From Tolypeutes matacus (Eukaryota > Chordata > Mammalia > Cingulata > Chlamyphoridae), in the NCBI GenBank assembly GCA_026826555.1, contig JAKSZT010038599.1, positions 1,083,843 to 1,147,842 on the forward strand: 64,000 bases of DNA. Direction: 5' to 3'. Below the pieces are notes generated by a model. The model did not search any database and was not told where the DNA came from. It saw only the letters and a list, made by a program, of their open reading frames with translations. The first letter of the stretch is position 1. Each line of letters begins with the position of its first letter. Position numbers and translations under genes: made by a program. This document shows, one piece after another, positions 1 through 11,519 of this stretch.

Positions 1-39
1 TGTGAACATATATTTGGCGTCCCTATTCAGCCTATTAAG

Positions 40-180
40 ACATTGTACCTACAACCTGTCTAAATTCATTTATTAGCTTCTCTAGATTTTTTGTAGATTC
101 CTTATGATTACTACATATGTAAACATGTCATCTGTGAATGAAGACAGTTTTACTTCTTCCATTCTAATCAACTCAATACA
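40..180 (-). mobile_element. L1 ORF2 fragment (ancient LINE-1)
   Basis: The stretch aligns by eye with the antisense ORF2 segment of the better-preserved L1 at about 24,735-24,840 in this window; both carry the run catgtcatctg followed by a cttcttcc block. In L1 this is part of the reverse-transcriptase region. The copy is short, heavily mutated and has no reading frame. The outer limits are approximate, and the first 40 bases may belong to it too. Confidence 0.5.
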
Positions 181-185
181 TTCTT

Positions 186-212
186 TCTATCTCTCCCTCT
201 CTCTCTCTTTCA
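186..212. repeat. CT-rich microsatellite
   Basis: A pyrimidine tract of mostly CT dinucleotides, interrupted by a few other bases. It is a low-complexity tract with no other visible role. Confidence 0.7.
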
Positions 213-462
213 TATATATAAATTTCCTATTTTATACTATGAGACCACTAATACAATAGGGAATATGATGGTAACAGTTGGTAACCAAGCAGGATCTCTA
301 CCTCAGATTAGCAGGGCCACTATCCTCTCCTTTTCTCTTGCCACCTAGATAGCTAATTTTGATTCTAATGCCTTTGAGTATGGCATTTTTACCTTTTGCT
401 CCATGTCAAGTGAGCTATCTTGCATTATGAAAGCTCCTTCCTTTCACATCCTGCCTGTTTCA

Positions 463-905
463 ATTTATTGGCTGCTAAAATAAATGCCATATAATGGATT
501 GATTTAGCAACAGGAATTTATTGACTCTTGTTTTCAGAGGATAGAAGGCTTGCTTCCTCCTAAAGTCAGTATATTCTGGTTGGGTGGCAATCTTTAGAAT
601 TCCTTGGGTTTTCTGTCACATGACAATGAACATGGTGGTGAATTTTCCTTTTTCTTCTGGTTCCATTGACTTCCAGCTTCTTGCTTCTCCTGTGGCTTAT
701 CCTCCTGTGTCCAATTTTCCTTTCTTCTAAGGACTTCTGCCATATTGTATTAAGGCCCACTCTCATTAAGTTTGGGCACACCTTAACTTAATACTATCCT
801 TAAAGTTTCTATTTATAAATGGCTTCACGCTGATAGGACCAGGGGTTGGGATCTGAACATAATTTTGTGGGAAACATGAATCAGTCTCCAAAACTGACCC
901 ATGCT
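463..905 (-). mobile_element. MLT1-like MaLR LTR remnant, antisense
   Basis: The order of features matches the reverse complement of an MLT1-type LTR: a 'ttggctgctaaaataaatgccat' like start, 'ggaatttattgactct', a cttcttgcttctcc tract, 'taaggcccactctcatta', then 'tctatttataaatggcttcac' and a 'gggttgggatctgaacat' like end. These are the usual landmarks of this non-autonomous ERVL-MaLR group. It is strongly diverged and no target duplication could be defined. Confidence 0.55.
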
Positions 906-1525
906 GGTAGAGTTAAAGCACTGAAAAAGCTAGATGTGGGGTGAGAAACCACTGAATAAGAACACCACCTACTTCTGTTCTTACCTAAAGTTCAGTAAAT
1001 TTTCATGAATAAATATTTCTCAATTTGCTGTATACCTTTTGTCCATTTCCAGAGCCCTGAAACTGTTGTTTTTGACAATTTTGTTGTTGTTTTTAGGGAG
1101 AGCATCTGCCAAACTTTTTACTTTGCTGCAAGTGGCCAATTTATAATATTTTATATTGGAGTCTCACTAAAAGTCGGAGAGAACTGAGTATAACTTTATC
1201 CTATATAACAAAAACAAATGTCTCCTCATTTATCTAAATGGCAACTTTTCCTAGGAAACAGCATTTTGTAGTGGGAAATAAATCAAGAGCTCTATAGACC
1301 AATAGAACTAGATTTAAATGTGGCAACATTAACTGTGTAACTTAGAAAAGTTTACTTATATTCTTTGATCTGTGTCCTCAATCATAATATAGAAGGGGAT
1401 AAATATATTTATTTATACACTGGAGTTGTTAAAATATTAAATAAAATAACATATGCAAATAAAATGTACAATGGCAATCAAACTGTGTGTAACCATAGAT
1501 AAGTGTATGTAAACACTTCATTGTA

Positions 1526-1550
1526 TATGTGTATATATATATATATACGT
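1526..1550. repeat. TA microsatellite
   Basis: A short tract of alternating T and A within AT-rich DNA just upstream of an MLT1-like LTR. Confidence 0.65.
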
Positions 1551-1604
1551 ACATGTAAACACACCCCCATTGTATATAAGCTTAAAACATTGTATACACC
1601 TGTT

Positions 1605-2020
1605 TTGGTGTGATGGATTGAATCATATTCCTTACAAAGACGTGTTTATGTCCTAACCCCTGGTCCTGTGGATGTGTGCTAATTTTTATATGGGATCTTT
1701 GAAGATGATATTCATAAAAGTGAGCTCACACTGAATCAGGGTGGGATCAAGTTTGGTCAGATTGGGGTCTTTAAAAGCAGAGTAACTTTGTACACAGGAG
1801 AAGGGTAGAAGATGAGAGAGAGCTAGACAGTTGGCCATGTGGTGGAAGCAGAGACAAGTTGTAGATTGCCAGCCACCAAAATGCTACAAACTTCAGAGAA
1901 ATCATGATACTGTTGACACCTTGATTTTGGACTTCTAGCCTTGAAACCTGTGAGACAATAAATTCCTGTTGTTTAAGTCAACTAGTCTTGGTACTAGGTT
2001 ACAGCAGTCTTGGAAAATGA
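1605..2020 (+). mobile_element. MLT1-like MaLR LTR, sense
   Basis: The sense-strand landmarks of an MLT1-type LTR occur in order: 'gatggattgaatcat', 'cctaacccctggtcctgt', 'gatcaagtttggtcag', 'ggccatgtggtggaagcaga', 'gacaccttgattttggactt', then 'gagacaataaattcctgttg' (contains the AATAAA polyadenylation signal) and a closing 'ggttacagcagtcttgg'. Diverged solo LTR; MLT1 is known as an old placental ERVL-MaLR family. No internal region is attached. Confidence 0.72.
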
Positions 2021-2179
2021 AGGCAAGCCCTTAAAAATGGCTCTTTACCATTCACTAATTTTTGTAGAAGAAGGATAAATGTATATGAATTCTCAGTGTC
2101 TTAATATTACTTAATGAGTTACTCTGCACTTCTTTAAATGGAAGTTCCATTAAAGTAAATGTTGTAGTCATTAGAGCTG

Positions 2180-2500
2180 CTTATAAAATATCCCCTCTTC
2201 TGGGCACATAGTATAACTGAGTTTCCCCAACAACTTGGGTTTGTATATTGCTGCATCATTTGGCTGGGAAAACAAAATTGAGAACGAAGTGAAATGTGAT
2301 ACATACAGGCATGATTTCCCACATCCCCTTTCCTCTGCCTTGGTGACCTGGAAGCACAAGTCCACCTGAAATAAACTTTCCTGCCAAACTACATTGGATA
2401 TGAGTTATGGCTGAGGAATAAGCTTTTGTTCTTTCAAGCTACCTTTGATTTTGTGCTTTCTTTTTAGTGCAACATAGCTTAACTGGGCTAATATATTTCC
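2180..2500 (+). mobile_element. possible degraded LTR-like repeat
   Basis: The part around 2,330-2,500 resembles the 3' end of an old mammalian LTR, with a short tag before 'gaaataaactttcctg' (AATAAA) and a tail ending '...gcaacatagcttaactgggc'. No boundaries or target duplication are visible, so family and extent are uncertain. Confidence 0.3.
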
Positions 2501-4376
2501 TCAGAAGATAACATTTATTGTTTTGCACCCTTTAATAAAAGTAATAGCCAATAATATGTCTTAAAAATTCATGTACCTCAAGTAAAATCTCTAAGTTTGC
2601 AAAAGTCTTATAAAAATTTTTTGGAAGCTCAGTTAAAGAGCTTATGCTACATGGAAGATGAATTTTACAGTTACAAAATAATGGTAAACATAACTGGTAG
2701 CTTAAAATATCCAAGTTAAAAGCCATTAAACTAGAATAAGTACTTGAAAATGAATATAGACTCAGATAAATGCATACATTTAATCAAATATTTTTGAAGA
2801 TGCTTTCTCTAACTGGGAAATTCAGGAGTAAAGAAATACATGCAACTAATTTGAGTGCTTTGCACTGGCATTTAAATACAAGAGAAAAAATGTTAATAGG
2901 ATAAATACCAGAAAGGATTAAGTGACTCTAAACACCAAAGAGGATTAGTTATTATCCTGCTTTTACAGGCACCCAAGTTTCATGTGGCCAAGTAGATAGC
3001 AAATAGAAAGCCAATGCTACAAAATGGAATTTTTTTTCTCTTTTTGCCATAAGATTATATTAAAATCAGTTTTATTATGGCATATAACTAAACAAGTAAC
3101 AATATACCAAAGCTTCCATCTGGATAATCTAAAATGTATAATGCATTGAATATATTTGAGGAAAAATTTTAAAGAATTTTTTCTCTAAGTATTGTTTTTC
3201 AAATGAGTACATGAATTTGCAATTGAACAATAAATACCAGTTTTTGAAACCCATCTTTAGTGATTTCTTGAGTTTGACATCAAAGATTATTGTAATTATT
3301 TAGTATATTTTATTATATTAACTATAAACATTTCAGTGCATTGAAGATATATATACTTTTATATATACCTGCATATATGCCACATATGCAATTATACAAA
3401 TGCATACAATAAATTGGTTGTCATACTTAGTGGCACAACTGGACAATTTCAATCTCTCATTATTCTAGTTAAGAAATCCTTTAAGAATTATTAGAGAAAA
3501 GAATGTGAGTACTGGTTTGTATGAAATCTTCCTTTGATACTTTGAGTAGACCAAAAGCACTACCATTAAAAATTTACAGACTAGGTATCAGTGGCTTGGA
3601 AGAAAATCTTGTAAACAATAGTGGAGCACTCTTAAGAAATAGTGCTTCACTAATACTATTGATAGCACAGTGATGTATGTTGTATGGAATGATAGAAACA
3701 TTGACAATCCTGAATCAAAAACAGATTCAGAAAAGGAAGCTCTGGAAACAATTATGTACATATAAGAATTGCAAAGTATTTAAAAATCTCTCAATAATTT
3801 GAAAAGAGTTCTTTTAATAAGTCTAAAATTTTAAAAAATCAGATGTGAAAAGTACAATACTGTTTACTTGTCAGCATTTTTTGGTTTCTCAGTTTTATAT
3901 AAAATAAGGTACATCTTATAGTTTATGAAGGCTATATTTTATGAAATATGATAATTTGTTGGTTGCTCTTTGCTAAGTTTAACATGAAAGACAAGTGCTA
4001 TTGGTAACTCTACTGGAAATGCTCTAGCTCTTATTTATTCAGCTCACTTTCCATGTAATATCTAAACTTACATTATTTTTTATACATTATTTTGCCCAGT
4101 AAGGGTGAAAAGGCATGAAGGACCTTAAATAATTAGAAACTCAGACTTGTTCAAAAGTATAGTGAAGTGGTTAAAATTATAAATCTACTTTAGATTTTTA
4201 AAGCAGTAATATATTTCACTTACCAGTATCAAATACCTGTTCACAGATAAACAAAGACTTACTGAATTTCATTCATTCATGGAGTAATTGTTTGCTTAGC
4301 TCCTAATATGTGCCAGAAATGTTTACTAGGAGGGATTGTTAATTTTCAATGATATCTTTGTAGAAGAAAAGTGATA
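2500..4376. other. AT-rich unique sequence, no gene seen
   Basis: I see no coding potential and no well-defined repeat here. A short piece at about 4,262-4,330 resembles the L2/MIR-type end with 'attcattcatgg' and 'atatgtgccag', too small to place. Confidence 0.6.
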
Positions 4377-4970
4377 TGTAGCAGTTTGGCATTGTTTATG
4401 AATTCCAAAAATAGATATTGAATTAAGTTTGTAAACTAGTCTGTCAGAGGTACCACCTTTAATTGATTAAATTATGATTAGGACTTTGATTGGACCATGT
4501 CACTAGGGTTTTGAGTCCCCACCACTTGGTAGGTGGGGACTCACAGATAAAAGACATAGCAAAGGACAGAGTTGGAGTTCTGATGCTGAGTTTTGAACTG
4601 GAGCCAGGGAAGTAAACACACAGGAGAAGAACACAGAGGAATAGAGACAGCTCCTTTGACACAGCAGAAGTCCTGGAGAGAGAGAGACAGAGCTGTTCAC
4701 CTGATAGTGTGCAGCTGGCCTTGTGGAGAGAGCAGGGCAGCTGAGCCCAGAAAGAAACAAGCTCCAGGAAGAGAGTAACACAGGAAGCCTGAATCCTCAT
4801 AGGCGTTGGCAGCCATCTTGCTCTAACACATGGCAACAGACTTTGGTGAGGGAAGCAACTTGTGCTTTATGGCCTGGTAACTATAAGCTTCTACCCCAAA
4901 TAAATACCCTTTATAAAAGCCAACAGATTTTTGGTATTTTGCATCAGCACCCCTTTGGCTAATTAATACA
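4377..4970 (+). repeat. 5' LTR of the MaLR-like provirus
   Basis: Starts tgtagcagtttgg and ends aataca. It carries AATAAA at 4,899-4,904 near its 3' end. A degraded TATA-like gataaaag near 4,545 lies where the related solo LTR at 9,120 has TATATAAA. Antisense frames of 125 and 92 codons that lie inside it (4,459-4,836 and 4,503-4,781) reappear partly in the 3' LTR and are chance frames of the repeat. Confidence 0.88.
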
Positions 4971-4973
4971 GAA

Positions 4974-4993
4974 TTTGGTACCGGAGAGTGGGG
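4974..4993 (+). other. primer-binding-like site
   Basis: TTTGGTACCGGAGAGTGGGG lies 3 nt downstream of the 5' LTR, where a tRNA primer would anneal. The TGG start is expected because it pairs with the tRNA CCA end. I recall similar TGGTACC sites at the start of MaLR internal sequences; the tRNA species was not determined. Confidence 0.6.
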
Positions 4994-5410
4994 AAGTGCT
5001 TTTGCAATTACCCAAATGCTGAAATGTTTTTTATAATGGGTATGGGGAATTTTAGAGGAATTGTGAGATCCTTGGTGGAAAACAGCTTTGCAGAGACTTT
5101 TGATGATAATATGGAGCCTAAAATTATTTTTCATAAGGCCTTAGAAGGAAAAGATTGTGAGATGGACACTAAAGAGACTTTTTATGAGGTCTTAGAAGTA
5201 AATGATGAAACTATTACTGGAAACTGGAGAAAAGGTGATCTGTGTTTTAAAGTCACAGAGAACTTAGCAAGATTAACTTCTGGTGTTTTATGGAAAGCAG
5301 AATTTGAAAATAGCAAGCCTGGGCATTTAGCTGAAGAAATTCCCAAAGTAAACTCAGAGAATGCAGCTTGCTTTCTCCTTGCAGCTTATAGCAAAATGCT
5401 AGATGAGTGA
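4988..5410 (+). pseudogene. MaLR-like internal ORF A (140 codons, function unknown)
   Basis: An open frame of 140 codons begins just after the 5' LTR, in the position of a gag leader. The product would be hydrophilic, acidic in its middle and carries no zinc knuckle, protease or polymerase motif that I can see. MaLR internal regions are known to hold a decayed gag-related frame, so a gag remnant is possible, but I do not recognize the sequence. The frame stops at 5,408-5,410. It is most likely non-functional. Confidence 0.45.
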
Positions 5411-5579
5411 GATAAGCTGAGGACTGAACTGTTGGGCACAAAGGAAATAGAAACTGATGCTGGAATCCAAGCCTCTGGAAATCAAATGATAGTGCCCCAC
5501 TGAGGACTTAACAAAATTTGGAACTTGTAAATCAGGATTGAAGATGTAGTTATCTCAGAAAGACTTGTAGAAAGTCTTA

Positions 5580-6218
5580 TTGTCTGATGGCTTGGACCCT
5601 GGCTTCCTGCATACTAAACTAACAAGCCTTTTGAAAGAGCTGTACAAACAAAAACACTGTCAGCTTAGACAAAAAAGGACATTGATAGGAGAAATGGAAG
5701 GGGAAACCACTTTAAGAGGAAAACCATGGATGCTGAGATCTGGAATTAAGACATTGCCTTGGGCCAAGAGAGGAGCCCCACCCATTTGTAGAGAGAGGGT
5801 GAGTTTGCCCCAGCAGTTGAAGAGGGTGGATGTTCCCACCCGATGTTCAGGAAGAGTTTTGCTACCCCAGGGTACAGAGAGGGTGGAACACATCCCTAAA
5901 GGCTTAGGGCAGTTAAGGTCACCACGTCATAGGTCTGAGAGGGGTGGGCTTGTCCCCCATGGATTAGGGAAGACCAGGTGGTCACCTTATTGCTCTGAGA
6001 GGGTTAAACCTGTATGCCAAATGTTAGGGGGAATGTTGTCTTCATGCTACTGTACTAGGGGGTCTAAGACTCTAACCCAAAGATTGGGTAAGTTGTGGAA
6101 ATCACCCCCAACACTCTTGGAGGGTGAGGGTTATAGCTTCTTTACCACCCAGATGCTTTATGAGAGTGGAACCAAGAAAATGGCCAATGGGCAAGCCTGT
6201 GGAAAGGGAGGGCTCTGA
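5580..6218 (+). pseudogene. MaLR-like internal ORF B (212 codons) with 20-residue tandem repeats
   Basis: This is the longest sense frame in the provirus. From about residue 80 to 185 it is built of degenerate 20-residue units that often start with E-R-V or E-R-G and hold a G-L-G/L-G-K motif near the middle, because the DNA beneath is a 60-nt tandem repeat. The product is basic and lacks known enzymatic motifs. Repeat units of 60 nt keep the frame open, which may explain its length without any selection. No homology was recognized. Confidence 0.5.
5817..6130 (+). repeat. 60-nt tandem repeat (about 5 units) in the provirus
   Basis: Phase markers of the type gagagggt recur at about 5,876, 5,937, 5,997, 6,057 and 6,117, each followed about 24 nt later by a ttaggg/ttggg block. 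Units are 59-61 nt and well diverged from each other. A more irregular unit precedes them at 5,817, and a partial gagagggt start lies near 5,791. Confidence 0.7.
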
Positions 6219-6519
6219 TGTGGCCCCAAGAAGAAGGAACTGTCATCTTAAGAAAGACTCTCAGAGTTTGAAATTGAATGGAGGATGTCCTGCAGGTTTA
6301 CCAAACTGCAGAGGACCCATGACACATATTTATCTCCCAATTTCTCCTTATGGTAATGAAAGCAGATAGATGGTTTTGTAAGTTTTAGAGGTTTACAGCC
6401 AGATGAGACTTTGCCCCAAGGCAAACTGTATTTCTTTAAATTGATTGTGATATGATTTTGTACTTAACATTGCTACTGATTTAAGTTTTTTGAATATTGT
6501 AATGTCTTTTTGGAATTTA

Positions 6520-6529
6520 GAGGGTGGAA
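6520..6529 (+). other. polypurine tract of the provirus
   Basis: The purine-rich run gagggtggaa (one T) directly precedes the TGTAGCAG start of the 3' LTR. This is the expected place for the plus-strand primer in reverse transcription. Confidence 0.65.
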
Positions 6530-7124
6530 TGTAGCAGTTTGACATTGTTTATGAATTCCAAAAATAGATATTGAATTATGTTTGTAAACTGATCTGTCAG
6601 AGGTATCACCTTTAATTGATTAAATTATGATTAGGCCTTTGATTGGGTCATGTCTCTAGGGTGTTGAGTTCCCACCACTTGGTGGTTGCGGACTCACAGA
6701 TAAAAGACATAGCAAAGGACAGAGTTGGAGTTCTGATGCTGAGTTTTGAACTGGAGCCCAGGAAGTGAACACACAGGAGAAGAACACAGAGGAATAGAGA
6801 TAGTTCCTTAGACATGGCAAAAGCCCTGAAGAGAGAGACAGAGCTGTTTGCCTGAGAGTATAGAGCTGGCCTTGTGGAGAAAGCATAGCAGCTAAGCCCA
6901 GAGAGGAATAAGCCCCAGAAAGAGAGTAACCCAGGAAGCCTGAACTCTTGGCAGACGTCGGCAACCATTTTGCTCCAACACATGGCAACAGACTTTGGTG
7001 AGGGAAGTAACTTGTGTTTTATGGCCTGGTAACTGTAAGCTTCTACTCCAAATAAATACCCTTTATAAAAGCCAACAGATATCTGGTATTTTACATCAGC
7101 ACCCTTTTGGCTGACTAATATACA
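6530..7124 (+). repeat. 3' LTR of the MaLR-like provirus
   Basis: Collinear with the 5' LTR over its whole length, with many substitutions and a few small indels. AATAAA is at 7,051-7,056. The end reads ctaatataca rather than the ctaataca of other copies. Antisense frames at 6,648-7,130 and 6,656-6,988 are by-products of the LTR. Confidence 0.88.
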
Positions 7125-9119
7125 GTACACTAATATTTGGGAAATATTATTGATGTAGAATTTATCAGTAGGGGAATCTGTTTACTTAAATATATTATGA
7201 GTGAAATATTCCAAAATATACATTAATAAATTATCTTCAGTTAGAGGACAGACTATGCTTATCTTGTTCAATGATATCTGTTTAGCATCTGGTCTTGTTC
7301 TGAAATTACAAGAAATATTATTAAATGATTGCTGAATAAATATTATATTTACTCCAAATATAAGTAATACAGAGAGCAATTTTGGAGGAATCCATATTTT
7401 AAGGGCACACAAGACCATTGTGATAATTGATGAATATAGACACAAAAACACTATATCCTCAATTATGTATCATTCTTTATGAATGGAACAAATAATTTAC
7501 CATCTAGTGCAGGAGCAGTGGAAAATACTGGCTAGGTAAAGACAATTCCCATTATGAGCCTGCTTCATTTATTTCTTATTCTCTTCACCCCATATCCCTG
7601 TCTTTGCTGTCCATGGGAATTATTTTCCCCTAAAATGTTTCTATTAAATAAACCTGAATCCAGGAAAATGAAGTTTGTTAGATGGCACTAAAAAGTATTC
7701 TCAACATGACAACTCAGTTATTTAAAGGACCAGAGATCAGGGGGCCCAGAGCAAAATGACAGCTTGATATTTAATAAAAAACATAGAAAATAGAAGAGCA
7801 GAAAAACCTTAAAAAATATAACCACCTAGCAATACACCAGTCATTTGTATATGTGTGTTCAAGATGTCACTTCAATTTGTATATGGTACACAAAATCTAA
7901 AAAAATCATTTCTTCATGCAAGTTCCCATATCCAGCTCTGCTCATTCTGTTACAATGCCTACAAAAAGAATTGCCTTTCTTCCCCCAATATGAAAGTTAA
8001 GGTGCCATACAGTGATCAGTTTGTGATATAACTGGTGAATGGGCTGCACAAATGAAATTTAAAATGATGAATTACAGAGTTAAGGAAGGAAATATGTTAT
8101 CATTTTTTGTAGAATGCTGACAGAACTCTATATACATGTCATTCACAGATAATGCCCATTATACCAGAATAATTATTAATACATGTCCACTTTTACTACT
8201 CAGGGTGTCCCAGTTTGTAAAGAAAATTATGTGATCATATTTACTAACTGTGAAGATGATATAATACTTTCAGAATGATTTTTCTATTAAACACTAGTCA
8301 TAAAAACCCCTTGATGACAATTAGATATTTCATCCACCTAAATATTTATTTAGAAGTATTTAAAGGCAGTTACAATATCTCTGATAGTAAATCTTATAAA
8401 GCCTTTGTTTACATTTTCCTCAGATACTTACTGGCATACAGACATCAATCTATGAATATGGAGTGAATAAATGAACTTGTAATTCCTCAGATGAAATTTG
8501 ATCATACAACTTCTTAGATTATTGTTTAGGTATGTTCTCTTCACCCCATATCCCTGTATGAAGTATATACTTCAATAAATTTTTTAATGGAAAATAATTC
8601 TTAGAAGTTGTTTAAGAACAATTTAATTTTATGGGATAGCTTCAGTTTTAAGATACTTTGTGATCATCTAAAATCTATCAGTGCATACAAATAAGCAATA
8701 ATTTATGTTCATCAGCACATGTATATTAAGGGATATATTGTGGATAAAGGCTGTATAAGACTGTTGCCATAACTCTGTGGGAGGATGAAAACTATATTCA
8801 GCAAGGAACTCATTGTGACATTTCAGTATATAAGGAAGGCATGTTCCAAACTACTACATAAAGGGAAATCCAGAGTGTCTATGAAAATAGTTTCCATGGA
8901 TTTTTCATTAATCTAGGATTTACACTACTGCTTTAAAACTCAGACTGTATCAAATAATTTTTTTATCTTAAGAAAATCAGAGTTATTACTGGAACCTTAT
9001 ATTCCACAATATATTTTACCTATTTCATAATTTATCAAGCCTCCTACCAGAAAAAACATTTTAAAAATCCATTTATTTGAAATTTGATTACACATACATA
9101 AAATTTCAGCTTTGGCATA
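7125..9119. other. AT-rich unique sequence, no gene seen
   Basis: Reading frames here are short and lack recognizable motifs. The text 'ctcttcaccccatatccctgt' occurs twice (about 7,581 and 8,538), which may be a small local duplication or a shared old repeat. Confidence 0.55.
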
Positions 9120-9760
9120 TGTGGCAGTTTGGTATTTTATGAATTCCAAAAAGAGATATTGGACTGTGTTTGTAAACTTGTCTGTTCCTCTAAGTGTATT
9201 AGATTGTATTTGACTCAGAGGTTTCACTTTTACTTTATTGAATCAAGATTAGGGTTTTTATTTGACCACTCATTAGGGCAACCCATTTTTAGTCCCCACC
9301 CCCACCTTTGTGGGCTATATAAATGATTGCTCAATCAAAGGTAGGGAAATAAATACACAGAGAAGGAGAACACAGAGAGTTTAGTTCTGGATGCTGGAGC
9401 CCCAGGGAGAGAGTTGAGCTGTTCACCTGACTGCTTTCAGTTGAAGAGACCAGAGCCCTGAACAGCTGAGAAAGTCTGGAAAGAAAGGAGCCCCAGTGAG
9501 AGAGTCCTTATTCTAGCCTACAGCTGAGATCAGAAGAAGCTGGGACCATGGAGTCTTACGAGGAAGAGGAAGGCTGAGCCCTTATAGAGACTGGCAGCCA
9601 TCTTGCTCCAACGCAATGCAACAGACTTTGGTGAGGGAAGTAACTTACGCTTTATAGCCTCATGACAGTAAGCTTCTACCCCAATTAAATACCCTTTATA
9701 AAAGCCAACAGATTTCTGGTACTTTGCATGAATACCCCTTTGGCTGACTAATATAGCATG
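9115..9760 (+). mobile_element. Solo LTR (9,120-9,755) of the MaLR-like family with 5-bp target duplication
   Basis: A 636-bp LTR matches the provirus LTRs from tgtggcagtttgg to gctgactaatata. It retains TATATAAA at 9,316-9,323, followed by a long transcribed part. The polyadenylation signal has become AATTAAA. Flanks gcata (9,115-9,119) and gcatg (9,756-9,760) are a 5-bp duplication with one mismatch, as expected for ERVL-class integrase. A solo LTR arises by LTR-LTR recombination. Confidence 0.85.
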
Positions 9761-9774
9761 TAAATAACTTGGAA

Positions 9775-11515
9775 GTCATCATTCCCATGTTTAACAAGGC
9801 AAACCTGAAAAGACTGAAAGCTAACAACTCTTCTTTGAAAGGCAAATTGCCACTTAGAACTCTGCAGAAACAGGTGAATCTAGAGAGTCACAGCCAAGAT
9901 CTGATTACCTAGAACAAAAGCTGCTGGAGGCATAATCTGGATGAAAACTCAAATGGTAAATTTGATTAACTGCTGGAGGCTGAGTGTAGACTTGGTTAGA
10001 GTGAGAAACTCCTAGTGGCCACAATATAGGGGCAGTGGGGGGGTTGTCCCCACACATTTATGTGCCTTACCTCCAGGAAACATGGGTTCCCATGGTAAAG
10101 ATCAGAGAATGATCTGCTCTTGGCTCTGGAAGGATAATTTTTGTTAAAAATGCCTACGGTCTTTTCCATACAATACCTAATCTTCAAAAGGAAACACTTT
10201 ACAAAATTCCTGTAGCAGAGTTTTGGGAAGAATATATCTCTCAACTCCATCTCTTCTAGCCCACTATCTCAGAGTAGAGGGGAAAAAAGGATGCATGTGT
10301 GAAGGTCAACATATCTAAAAGACTGAGATATAATCATAATATTGTAGAACACTTTCCCTCCCCAATACCTTATCACTATACCTAAAGGATCCAGTTAAAA
10401 CAGGGAATTATAGCTGATAAAACTGCAAGATACAGCTGCTCACTGAGAAGTTCTTAGAAAAGACCAAGAGCAAAAAGGGAGACCAAAACAAGACCACTAG
10501 AAGAATTTGAAGCATCTGACACCTACAGTTATAACAAACAATAAACACAACCCAACTCCTATCCAGATTATCATATCACACTAATAAATTATTTACTTCA
10601 GTTCCTATTACCCAATAAAAGATGTCTGGCTAGCCACAAAAAATTATAAAGCAAGGAAATAAAAAACACTGATGATATAAATCAAGCATAAGAATCAGAC
10701 TCAGATGTGATACAAATCTTTGAATTACCAGATAGATAGGGAATTTAAAATAACTATGGTTAATATTTAAGGGCTCTAATTGAAAAAGCAGACGGCATGC
10801 AAAGAAATGGAAATTATAAGAAAGAAAGACTCAAATGGAAATGCTAGAAATATAAAAAAATGCCATAGTTGAAATGAAAAATATTTTTAATGGACTCATT
10901 AGTAGATTCAACATAACTAAGGAAAGAATTGGTAAGCTTCAATATGTCAGTAGAAACTTGGCAAAATTAAATGCAAGGAGAAAAGTAGAATTGAAAAAAA
11001 ATAACCCCCAAAAACAGCATCCAAGAACTGTGAGAAAATCTCAAAAGGCATAGCATACAGTTGATTGGACTATCAGAAGGATTAAAAAGAGAAAACAGAG
11101 CAAAAGAAATATATGAAATAATAATAGCCAAATAATTTCCTAAAAGAATGATCTACATCAAACCACAGAACCAGGAAGCTAAGGATTCAGGAATATTAAA
11201 CAGGAAAAAAAACACACATATAGACACACACACACATGTAGCAAAAACCCCTGTACTTCATTATGCTATATTTCAACTGCATAAATCCAAATGGAATATC
11301 TTACAAAAAGACCGAAGGAAAAAAACTTACATCTAGAGTAATAAGAATAAGAATTACAGAAAACATCCATCAGAAAGCATATAAGCCAGAAGAAAATGAG
11401 TGAAATATTTAAAATGTTTAAGGAAGAAACCAGCAACTTAGAACAGAAACGAGAATTCTATATAGGTTGGTTAAAAGCAAAGGGAAATTCAACAATAAGT
11501 AAACAGAAACCCACT
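9775..11515 (+). mobile_element. L1/HAL1-like element: 5' UTR and ORF1 remnant
   Basis: 9,950-10,250 resembles an old L1 5' UTR ('gctggaggctgag', 'gagaaactcctagtggcc'). From about 10,700 to 11,480 the sequence follows L1/HAL1 ORF1: 'agggctctaattg', coiled-coil-like AAG/GAA-rich stretches, 'ctatcagaaggattaaaaag', 'cagaaccaggaagctaagga', and 'gagtgaaatatttaaaatgt'. Frequent stops and frameshifts exclude function. HAL1 is a known ORF1-only derivative of L1; with the ORF2 tail that follows at once, an internally deleted L1 is equally possible. Confidence 0.65.
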
Positions 11516-11519
11516 TAGA

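Larger units (their letters stand above)
4377..7124 (+). mobile_element. Full-length ERVL-MaLR-like provirus (LTR-internal-LTR)
   Basis: Two direct LTR copies of 594 and 595 bp (4,377-4,970 and 6,530-7,124) flank a 1.56 kb internal region. A primer-binding-like site starts 3 nt after the 5' LTR and a purine-rich tract abuts the 3' LTR, which is the layout of a retroviral integration. The internal region is far too short for gag-pol and lacks recognizable protease, RT or integrase. The size and the TGGTACC-type site resemble non-autonomous MaLR elements (THE1/MST class, about 1.6 kb internal). The two LTRs differ at very roughly one base in ten by eye, so this is not a recent insertion. The 5-bp flanks (tgata and gtaca) do not match, so the target duplication has decayed or the ends have moved. 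Probably lineage-specific; the family name is unknown to me. Confidence 0.85.

Noticed and set aside
4459..7130. Antisense frames of 92-160 codons within the LTRs at 4.5 and 6.7 kb as candidate genes
   Set aside because: They occur in both LTR copies in shifted form, begin and end at random points of the repeat and have no recognizable domain.
7581..8558. Two copies of ctcttcaccccatatccctg as a regulatory repeat
   Set aside because: Only about 20 bases are shared and the flanks differ. A chance or decayed-repeat origin cannot be separated from function.
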